A DNA stretch of 64,000 bases from Sphingobacterium thalpophilum (lineage in GTDB: Bacteria; Bacteroidota; Bacteroidia; Sphingobacteriales; Sphingobacteriaceae), in NCBI RefSeq assembly GCF_038396785.1, contig NZ_CP151087.1:124001-188000 (forward strand). Direction: 5' to 3'. Every line of letters begins with the position of its first letter. The first letter of the stretch is position 1. Of the stretch, positions 47,382 to 54,216 are shown in pieces. The notes beneath the pieces were generated by a model. The model was not told the origin of the DNA and ran no database searches. It saw nothing but the letters and a program-made list of their open reading frames with translations. The translations under genes were made by a program, and so were the position numbers.

Positions 47382-47656
47382 TCCCGCTAGTTGAACTGAA
47401 TTAGGAAAAAACTCTTCAAATCCGAATTGACCTACTCCGTCAAATGTGATTTCTTCAATTCCAAAAAATTCAAAGCCGCTAGCAAATTGTAGCAATTCTC
47501 TTATCTCTGGCGGAATTTGTCCTGTTGGCAATCTTTGGCTAATTCGTCAATTTGTTGATTTGTCAAACCTTCTTTTAATTCTACTTTATATTCGTCTCCA
47601 TCTTCTTAAATATATTGTTCGGTCGAAATGGAAGTTAGTTTTTCCGTAGGTGTCAT
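47381..47656 (-). pseudogene. SUKH (SMI1/KNR4) immunity-type gene remnant
   Basis: From the ATG at 47656 the frame reads MTPTEKLTSISTEQYI, then a TAA, then EDGDEYKVELKEGLTNQQID and ELAKD. One base is missing, and the next frame gives LPTGQIPPEIRELLQFASGF, EFFGIEEITFDGVGQFGFEE and FFPNSVQLAGDG before the junction with the IS256 fragment. SUKH proteins are immunity proteins of polymorphic toxin systems. This copy has a stop, a frameshift and a lost C-terminus. Confidence 0.8.
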
Positions 47657-47699
47657 AAATGCAATTGTGTTTTCTTGATGTGTCGTGTTATGCTTGTAG

Positions 47700-47792
47700 G
47701 TAACTGGCGCGGCGACTTGTCGTAGCTGTATCGAAGATACGAAAGTGGAGCTGTTTTGCCAAGTCACTTGTTATAATTTAGTGTATGCGCCA
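47700..47792. repeat. Dispersed repeat type 2, copy 1
   Basis: GTGGAGCTGTTTTGCCAA and the following ACTTGTTATAA and TTTAGTG blocks recur in diverged form at 50570-50645. Origin unknown. Confidence 0.45.
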
Positions 47793-47888
47793 TTAAATGA
47801 GGAATCTGAAGCTATCGGAATTTTTATGGAGATACCGCTAGCTATTGACAAGGAATTGAGATTTTTTGAACTTGAGAAAGCCTTGAAT

Positions 47889-48096
47889 ACAATTGCTTAT
47901 TGACTTATGATCACGTGCAAAAGTATATAGCCCTGATACAACGTGGGGAATTAAAGTGGATAAAGGACGATATTCGATGAAAGAGGATAGAAAGTTCGAA
48001 TGTGACGTGTGTGGTCAAAAGTTACCCCAAATTACGAAGCATGGTGGTGCATTGAAAACTTTATCGATTTACCACAGGGACGGAATAGCGCTTTAG
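47889..48096 (+). pseudogene. Module copy 2: tail of gene A plus zinc-knuckle gene B
   Basis: 47889-47979 matches the last about 30 codons of gene A (LIQRGELKWIKDDIR in DNA terms). It is followed by a small ORF from ATG 47977: MKEDRKFECDVCGQKLPQ, ITKHGGALKTLSIY and HRDGIAL-stop at 48094-48096. C-D-x-C-G-Q-K is half of a zinc-binding knuckle. The rest of gene B in copy 4 differs after the knuckle, so this version is probably frameshifted. Gene A upstream of the tail is missing. Confidence 0.65.
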
Positions 48097-48341
48097 ATTT
48101 CGAGGTACATGCAGGCGAAGTCAAAGTCCGACTGGAATTTTTGCCAAGGAATAGATGGTCTATCTAAAAGCAGTGAAGCATGAAGCCACTCGGTATGATA
48201 TATCAGATATTTATATGTAGTGGTAAGGCTATTTTAATCAAGAGACAGAAGAGAAACTCCAGATAATAAATATACGCGTTAAGGAATTAAAGATTTTTTG
48301 GCGTATAGCCGGGGGCCTAGTTAAATAGTTTACAGAAGAAA

Positions 48342-48524
48342 CTATTTTGGTAAATTCATAAGTAGTTCCTTTGCAGGTACTTCTTGTATTTTTCCGTCAA
48401 CTTTTACCACCAAACTCTCACCCTTTGCTGCACTTTCTTCGGCTAGTTTTCGTAAAGCCTTTTGCACTCCTAAACGAATTCGTTCAGCAAGATTAATATT
48501 TTCAATATTTACCTTATCGTTCAT
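48342..48524 (-). CDS. Putative antitoxin partner of the zeta-like kinase
   Basis: 60 residues: MNDKVNIENINLAERIRLGV, QKALRKLAEESAAKGESL, VVKVDGKIQEVPAKELL. An amphipathic helix precedes a short beta segment. It overlaps the 3' end of the upstream kinase gene by 11 bp, the typical layout of a two-gene toxin-antitoxin operon in which the small gene follows the kinase. A decayed relative lies at 30358-30480. Its role as antitoxin is inferred from position. Confidence 0.6.
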   Translation of the reverse strand: MNDKVNIENINLAERIRLGVQKALRKLAEESAAKGESLVVKVDGKIQEVPAKELLMNLPK

Positions 48525-49092
48525 TATAGTATTTCGATTTTAGTGTTGACCAAATTTCGCTATTTGAAACGAATTCTCCAAATTTATCACCCTGAGCAAT
48601 AATTTCGGGGATTAAATCCATGTTATCAAACACCAACCAGCGATCACATATTGGAATATAAATGTTAAACAAATTTTCTAAACCACGATGATAACGTCTT
48701 TCTATCACATCAGATGGAATATTGTGTCCTCCGTTTTCTACTCTTTTCTTTACACGTTGTATGGCTAGTGCAGGGGAGTCGAGCCAAAAATAGAGCACAG
48801 TTACTGAATAGCCTATTTTTTGAGCTTCGATTACTGAATTTTTATAGCTTCGAGTCGAAAGCGTTGTTTCAAATGCAAAATCAGCTCTAGTCTTCATTAA
48901 CTCCGTAATACGCTCTAACATAATTCGACCAGCTGATACAGCTACGCTCTGTGGATTGAAAGGAGAAATACCTGCTGCTATATTGTCGGCATTTACAAAC
49001 TATCTGCAATCTAATATCTCAGGTAACACAGTGTAACTAGCGGTTGTTTTTCCGGCTCCATTGCACCCAGAGATAATGTAGATATTTGGCAT
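48514..49092 (-). pseudogene. Zeta-toxin-like P-loop kinase with an in-frame TAG
   Basis: From ATG 49092 the frame reads MPNIYIISGCNGAGKTTASY, with a Walker A motif G-x4-G-K-T-T. It continues LPEILDCR, then TAG at 49002-49000, then FVNADNIAAGISPFNPQSV. The rest is intact: FAFETTLSTRSYKNSVIEAQ, SVTVLYFWLDSPALAIQRV, KKRVENGGHNIPSDVIERRY and WLVFDN. Relatives have Glu before FVNAD (GAG or GAA), so one base change explains the stop. An internal start at 48921 would give a 135-residue protein without the P-loop. The kinase is most likely inactive. Confidence 0.8.
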
Positions 49093-49366
49093 ATGCGTTT
49101 TTTTGTCAAAATAGGGAAAATTGATAGAATTTTAATTTCTTATTTTAAATTGGTTATTTCGGTGTGGTTCTTCTGTATTTATGTTTTCCAAATCTTTTTA
49201 AGAAAGATTTTTGTAGACGGAAATTACCTTTTAAGATTATTTGGCGCTTATTTGCTCTCTTCTAAAGGGAAAGTGGCGCAAAGCAGTAGTCACACTTTCT
49301 ATTTCTTGTTCCAAAGAATTCGATATCTCGAAGGTCAATGCTGCGAAAATAAAATATTGCGGGCTT
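49093..49366. other. Intergenic stretch, nothing supported
   Basis: A plus-strand frame is open here, but its composition (Phe, Ile, Leu and Arg without pattern) and its lack of a family look give no reason to call a gene. Confidence 0.4.
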
Positions 49367-49920
49367 TTATAAAGTTACTAGATGCCAAATCGATGTTATC
49401 TGCTGTTTTTTTAATAAAAGGTGCTGTATAGACGGCGGATTTTCCCCATCTGCCTCGAAGATATCAACCTTTGTTTGTAGCAACCTATCATCTATAATTA
49501 TCAGATGCTCAGGGAAAACATTGTGTACTTTCGTTTTCAGCTTTTCAAATACCTGAAAATCAGTGTCGCTTACTGGGTAAATGATTTTTCCCGATTGGAC
49601 AGGCTCATTATCCTGATCGCAAAATAGGGTAAAATAACACTGACAAATAAAGAGTATAAAATGTCTTCATTCTGCTCAAGGCGGAAGGAAAAGTGATATG
49701 AAGGGCTTCCCCCTAAGAAGGAGTAGTCCCAGATTTCAGCAGACAGGTCGGTAAGGGACTCTTTTAATTGTTCCCATTGCCCGCGGTCTGACCAGGCTGA
49801 TTCAATACATCGTTTCCGGTTATTGTAAGCTTCTGAAGCGGAATAAACCATGATATTGTCGAGGGTAAGACCCTCCGGATAATACTCTTTTAACTGCGCT
49901 GTTATTTGTTCCTTTCGCAT
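49367..49920 (-). pseudogene. Frameshifted, immunity-like uncharacterised gene
   Basis: From ATG 49920: MRKEQITAQLKEYYPEGLTL, DNIMVYSASEAYNNRKRCIE, DLSAEIWDYSFLGGSPSYHF and SFRLEQNEDILYSLFVSVI. Near 49625 the sense passes into another frame: CDQDNEPVQSGKIIYPVSD, TDFQVFEKLKTKVHNVFPEH and LIIIDDRLLQTKVDIFE, ending at TAA 49369-49367. The two halves make one protein of about 184 residues with one frameshift. It directly follows a toxin C-terminal remnant on the same strand, which is the usual toxin-immunity order. The family is not recognised. Confidence 0.6.
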
Positions 49921-49926
49921 TCGAAT

Positions 49927-50069
49927 TTATTTACAATTAGGATCACAGTTTTTCACTCCAGCCTCAGGATCAGTTCCTGCCATATTGGCTCCTCTCGCAA
50001 GATTCGCGCCAAGCTGTGCGTTGATATAAACCTGCATTTCAGTCTTTATAAATGCCTGAGTTTGGGCAG
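49927..50069 (-). pseudogene. C-terminal remnant of a polymorphic-toxin-like protein
   Basis: The frame reads PAQTQAFIKTEMQVYINAQL, GANLARGANMAGTDPEAGVK and NCDPNCK-stop (stop 49929-49927). An upstream in-frame TAG closes it after about 47 codons, and the sequence before belongs to another gene. The alpha-helical segment with a short Asn/Asp/Cys end resembles toxin C-termini that are followed by an immunity gene, as here. Identification as toxin is by pattern and context only. Confidence 0.45.
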
Positions 50070-50086
50070 GCTACCTTAACCTTCTC

Positions 50087-50494
50087 TCAGTGATCATTAC
50101 CTTTATAGATCCACATCGGCTCTGTTTGACCTGCTCGTTCAAAGCCGTTCTTTTTATAAAAGTCGATAGCATTTCCATCAGCCGTAAGCATCTGCATGTG
50201 AAAACCCTTATAGATCTCTTGCATTTTATCCATAATCAAACGTCCAACACCTTTGCCTTGATAGGAGGGGAGCACCAGTAGATGTGGATAATAAACTATG
50301 AGATACCCATCGGAAATAGCATTTCCTAGGCCTACCAATGTCGTACCATCCCATGCCGTAACCAAGGAATGCGAATTTAAGAGTGCTTTGATCAGCTGTT
50401 CTGGTTTATCGGCTACACTCCATTTGTTAGCTTGATAAAGTTGTAGTATGTCGTTTGCGTTTAAATCTCTGTTGACACTTAGCTGTATGTTCAT
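50087..50494 (-). CDS. GNAT-family N-acetyltransferase
   Basis: 135 residues with a complete GNAT core: VTAWDGTTLVGLGNAISDGY, the beta-4 LVLPSYQGKGVGRLIMDKMQ motif (Q/R-x-x-G-x-G/A acetyl-CoA loop) and MLTADGNAIDFYKKNGFERA near the end. The substrate is unknown. The frame is intact. Confidence 0.9.
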   Translation of the reverse strand: MNIQLSVNRDLNANDILQLYQANKWSVADKPEQLIKALLNSHSLVTAWDGTTLVGLGNAISDGYLIVYYPHLLVLPSYQGKGVGRLIMDKMQEIYKGFHMQMLTADGNAIDFYKKNGFERAGQTEPMWIYKGNDH

Positions 50495-50569
50495 CTATTA
50501 TTCTGTAGTTTTCGTTGGTATTTTTAAGCAGCTATTCTTAGCTAATAAATATGCGAATAGGTGTTGTAA

Positions 50570-50645
50570 TATAGCCGTCTCGAATATACAAAAGTGAAGC
50601 TGTTTTACCAATTCGCGTGTTGTAAGCTGTCCATTTAGTGACGGC
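50570..50645. repeat. Dispersed repeat type 2, copy 2
   Basis: CAAAAGTGAAGCTGTTTTACC and nearby TCGAATATAC and TTTAGTG blocks match 47738-47792 with several substitutions. Confidence 0.45.
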
Positions 50646-50660
50646 TCACGTCAATTCTTA

Positions 50661-50722
50661 TCTTACAGTTTCCTGTAACCAATCCTCCATTCAACCGATA
50701 TCTTGGTCTTAAATTGTATGTA
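50661..50722. repeat. Dispersed repeat type 1, copy 1
   Basis: CTTACAGTTTCCTGTAACC, then CATTCAACCGATATCTTGG. Related copies are at 53921-53985 and 59966-60025. The first part is self-complementary (CTTACAG/CTGTAA). Confidence 0.55.
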
Positions 50723-50854
50723 AGGCTATTTTAATTGTTACTTTTGGATGATCAGAAGCCGTGTTCGACTTTAAAATTAACTTTCTAATTTGGCAAATTG
50801 CGTATATTTGAGAGTTATGTGACATAGTTGTAAATCAAGTACTAAATTGAACAA

Positions 50855-51130
50855 AGAGAATTTATAAAATTAATACTTAAATTCCTGGAAGGAAATTATC
50901 CGCAGTTTGCTCAGACAATAGAGTTTCAAGATGATGTATCTTTTGATTGTGATTTGAAAAGTGAATCCGGAATATTTTAAATTGGGATTGCAACATAAAA
51001 TACCGAAATAACTATTCGAATTGAAGATCCAAAGGGAAAAACCGATATTCATAGTCATATTCCATGTTATGGGTTAGATGATTTAGAAGCTTGTGTTGCA
51101 GAATTATCGTCATTTCTTTCAATATATTAG
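50855..51130 (+). pseudogene. Decayed small gene with in-frame stop codons
   Basis: One plus frame reads EFIKLILKFLEGNYPQFAQT, IEFQDDVSFDCDLKSESGIF, TAA, IGIAT, TAA, NTEITIRIEDPKGKTDIHSH and IPCYGLDDLEACVAELSSFL. Codon pattern and amphipathic structure indicate a former gene of about 100 codons, possibly of the immunity type found around polymorphic toxins. At least the second stop could be a CAA-to-TAA change. No intact start is visible. Confidence 0.55.
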
Positions 51131-51387
51131 CAGTTGAAAAACTATTATGATTTCCAAGAATTACCGATGAAACATAACATTTTGGAAAATAGATAGTTTC
51201 TTAATTTTTTAAGAAACTATCTATTTTGCATTTACTGGATTGAGCGATTTTTTTTCTTGCCAATAAGATCCTATTTTATAAGTTCTAAAAAAGGATTTTG
51301 ATTATTGATCGCAGTTAGCTAAATGATATTGGCATTAGAAATTGCAGCGTTTTAATAACTATGATTTTAACGGAATAAAACAAATAA

Positions 51388-52260
51388 GTGGCAAAAAGAC
51401 AAGAAAGTATATCTGTAAACCCGATGGACAATGAATTTGTTCATGGGATTGCCATAGATAGAATTTTAATTGAGCAAGCTGACTTTAAAGCCAGTAACTA
51501 TTATGCACAAGCGACCCAGCCACATCGGGACGAGGGCCACACATTTCATATTGTGGAGAACGGAAGTGTCTTTATTGAAATTGATTTTCAAAAATATCAA
51601 ATCGATGCACCTGCAGTAGTTTATATGCATCCAAATCAGGTGCACCGAATTTTAGAATTTTCAAGTATGAATGTTTGCTCTCTTGCTATAACATCCGAAA
51701 ATCTTAATCCAGAATATTGCAGCTTTTTGGAACGTCTGGTTCCTTTAAAACCACTACAGCTAACTCGAGATTTCAGCGCGAAAATTTCTGAACTTTTTGC
51801 TATTTGCTTAAACTTTTTGAGGGCAAAAAAAGACGTGCTTCATCATTTAGTTTTAAAAGACAGTTGTAATACTTTGGTAGGTTTTATTATTTCAGCATTT
51901 TTAAGCCAAGCAGGACCTCCCGCAAAACTTTCAAGAACAGAGCTAATTTCAAAAAGGTTCCAACAATTGTTAGAAATAAGCTATTTAACAAATAAGCGGC
52001 CGAATGAGTATGCCAAGCTGCTGCATATTTCTACCCATTATTTAAACGAAAACGTAAAAAATACCACAGGCTTATCAGTTTCGCAACATATTCAAAATCG
52101 TGTTATATTGGAGGCAAAACGCCTACTTTACCACACTGACAAATCAGTGAAAGAAATTGCTTTTGAACTTGGTTACGATGATTATCCTTATTTCTCCAGA
52201 ATTTTTACCAAGGCAGTAGGATTGTCCGCATTAGCTTTTCGAAGTAAAAGGCACGAATAG
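51388..52260 (+). CDS. AraC-family transcriptional regulator
   Basis: 290 residues from GTG 51388; an ATG at 51424 is an alternative start. An N-terminal cupin-like sensor domain (HRDEGHTFHIVENGSVFIEI, VVYMHPNQVHRILEF) and a C-terminal AraC double helix-turn-helix (KRPNEYAKLLHISTHYLNEN, SVKEIAFELGYDDYPYFSRI) are complete. It lies 74 bp before a FAD monooxygenase gene on the same strand and is probably its regulator. Confidence 0.9.
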   Translation: MAKRQESISVNPMDNEFVHGIAIDRILIEQADFKASNYYAQATQPHRDEGHTFHIVENGSVFIEIDFQKYQIDAPAVVYMHPNQVHRILEFSSMNVCSLAITSENLNPEYCSFLERLVPLKPLQLTRDFSAKISELFAICLNFLRAKKDVLHHLVLKDSCNTLVGFIISAFLSQAGPPAKLSRTELISKRFQQLLEISYLTNKRPNEYAKLLHISTHYLNENVKNTTGLSVSQHIQNRVILEAKRLLYHTDKSVKEIAFELGYDDYPYFSRIFTKAVGLSALAFRSKRHE

Positions 52261-52334
52261 TCCAATACTTCCTCCGAAAAGACGTTTTCCAACTTTAGTT
52301 TTATTCGGATTTTTGTTGTATAGAATTCAAACAA

Positions 52335-53444
52335 ATGGAAATACAAGAAGGTAAAAAGGTGCTTATATCCGGTGCAAGTTTTGCGGGCCTGACAATGGCA
52401 TTTTGGCTAAATAAACAGGGAAATAATGTTACTGTAGTTGAAATTGGTGGTCACCTAAAAATGGGTGGAACTCCAGTAGATATTAAAGATGAAACCATAG
52501 AGATCGTTAAGCGGATGGGATTGTTTGATCGGATAAAAGCCAATAGAATCGGTCCTAGCAAGTGGGAGTTTAAAAATAAAGAAGATGTCAGCGAGCATAC
52601 TGTCCAATTGGAAAAATTACCTGACAATGAATTCGAAATAGAAAGAGATCTAATGCTCAATATGCTTTTTGATCTTATAAAAAACGATGTTGATTTTATT
52701 TTCAATTCCAGTATTACTGCATTACATGAGTCTGAGCGTAACATTGAAGTTACCTTCAAAGACGGATCTCAAGGAATTTATGATCTTCTATTTGGCTGTG
52801 ATGGCGTGCATTCTATGGTAAGGAAGATCTGGTTTGGAGAGGAAAAGCTGTATAGTCATTTTTTAGGGCAATATTTTTCCATCGCCATTGCAGATCGATT
52901 ACTGGTAGAAGAAGGAGCTTACCAAACGTATGCAGAGCCCAATAAAGGTGTGGCACTTTACGCATACAATGCCAAAACAGACATTATATTTACTTTCCGT
53001 ACAGAAACTGAGATCCAATACGATTTTCGTGATCCGCAGCAGCATAAAAGAATTATTTTGGAGCAATTTGCTGGTGTTAAATGGCGAACTTCAGAATTAT
53101 TAAAGGAACTGGTAAATTCTAAATCATTCTATTTCGATAAATTTTGCCAGATAAAAATGCCTGCTTGGACAAAAGGAAGAGTGGCACTGGTAGGAGATGC
53201 GGGCTATTGTGCTTCACCTGCAGCAGGTATGGGTGGTTCATTGGCTATAATTGGTGCGACCGCTTTGGCGGATGCTTTAGAAAAAAATGACGGAAATTTT
53301 GAATTAGCCTTTGCAACCTACAACCGGGACTTGAGATCTTTTATAGAAGGTGTACAGGCGGATGCTGTAGAAACATTGGATAAACTTTTACCCAAGACGG
53401 AGGAAGAAGTAAGATTGAGAAATAAAAATGGATTGAATATTTAA
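52335..53444 (+). CDS. FAD-dependent monooxygenase
   Basis: 369 residues of the aromatic-hydroxylase type. N-terminal FAD dinucleotide fold KVLISGASFAGLTMAFWLNK (G-x-G-x-x-G-like) followed by VVEIGG, middle D-G motif YDLLFGCDGVHSMVRK, and the second FAD motif RVALVGDAGYCASPAAGMGG. It should hydroxylate a small organic compound using NAD(P)H. TetX was considered, but the substrate-domain sequence does not match it. Regulated with the preceding AraC gene, most likely. Confidence 0.88.
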   Translation: MEIQEGKKVLISGASFAGLTMAFWLNKQGNNVTVVEIGGHLKMGGTPVDIKDETIEIVKRMGLFDRIKANRIGPSKWEFKNKEDVSEHTVQLEKLPDNEFEIERDLMLNMLFDLIKNDVDFIFNSSITALHESERNIEVTFKDGSQGIYDLLFGCDGVHSMVRKIWFGEEKLYSHFLGQYFSIAIADRLLVEEGAYQTYAEPNKGVALYAYNAKTDIIFTFRTETEIQYDFRDPQQHKRIILEQFAGVKWRTSELLKELVNSKSFYFDKFCQIKMPAWTKGRVALVGDAGYCASPAAGMGGSLAIIGATALADALEKNDGNFELAFATYNRDLRSFIEGVQADAVETLDKLLPKTEEEVRLRNKNGLNI

Positions 53445-53597
53445 TTAGCATGGGAGAGTTAGCATTTTATTTTACTCTTTCTTCGGAAGACTTGTTGATC
53501 AATAAATTCTGAAATGCGATAATTTTTTTCAGGTATGGTCTCTAAATTCCTCAAGATTTTTGCATCACTATTGGGACTTTAAAATAACCTCAATGAT
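53445..53597. other. Spacer after the monooxygenase gene
   Basis: AT-rich, no gene seen. The region from here to 54216 contains only repeats and terminator-like structures. Confidence 0.4.
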
Positions 53598-53830
53598 GGA
53601 GTTCGGGCCAAGAAATACAGCCCTTGGCATATTTATCTCAATAATGCTTATGTAGGAAGTATTCAATATTACACCTTCACTAAGCAGTTCAATTACCACC
53701 TTGAAGACAATTGCTTATTGACCATTGATCAGGTGCAAAAATATATAGTCCTGATCCAACGTGGGGAATTAAAGTGGATAAAGGATGATATTCGATAAAA
53801 AAGGATATAAAAGGAATAAAAAAACCTTGA
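53598..53830 (+). pseudogene. Module copy 3: 3' part of gene A and truncated gene B
   Basis: The DNA matches gene A of copy 1 from VRAKKYSLWHIYLNN to the stop (here KKYSPWHIYLNNAYVGSIQY and KQFNYHLEDNCLLTIDQVQK), with few changes. The gene B start reads ATA where copies 2 and 4 have ATG, and the text breaks off after AAGGATATAAAAGGAATAAA as in copy 1. No gene A start is present. Confidence 0.75.
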
Positions 53831-53849
53831 GTCTGGGAGGATCTCAAGG
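53818..53849 (-). terminator. Intrinsic terminator on the minus strand
   Basis: On the minus strand CCTTGAG-n11-CTCAAGG is followed by TTTTTTT. No minus-strand gene immediately to the right is intact, so it is probably a left-over. The homologous site in copy 1 (near 42790) has lost half the stem. Confidence 0.6.
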
Positions 53850-53920
53850 CTTCCTAATTACTACCTATTTTTGAAAAGTACTATTAATACTTATTGAATC
53901 CTGTTTGGTTTTAAAAAAAG

Positions 53921-53985
53921 TTTCCTGTACCCAATCTCGCTTCCAAACCAATACCTTAGCCTTACAGTTTTTACTTAAGAGATGA
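53921..53985. repeat. Dispersed repeat type 1, copy 2
   Basis: TTTCCTGTACCCAATCTCGC, TTCCAAACCAATACCTTAG and CCTTACAG blocks match 59966-60025 closely and 50661-50722 more weakly. It follows module copy 3 directly. No coding potential. Confidence 0.6.
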
Positions 53986-54216
53986 GCAAGACGTTGCTAT
54001 TCTTTATAACGCTTCGTTAGAAGGCAATTTGACAATTACGGATAAAAAAGTGTTGATATTCAAAGTTTAACATATCATTACTAGTTTTTCAGATATAACA
54101 TTCCAGTTAGCATTTCTCTCATTTTATTTTCGTACATTTATAAACCTCCCTACGTGTAGCACCTTGTCAAAGATACAAGAAGATCGTATGCAAGGACTTC
54201 ACTTAAAAAATCCAAC

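Noticed and set aside
49093..49431. 112-codon plus-strand frame next to the zeta-like gene
   Set aside because: Irregular composition, no motif, and it overlaps the end of the repaired minus-strand immunity-like gene.
52335..53444. Possible tet(X) tigecycline/tetracycline resistance gene
   Set aside because: It shares the general FAD monooxygenase motifs, but not the TetX sequence in the substrate domain or C-terminus as far as I recall it.
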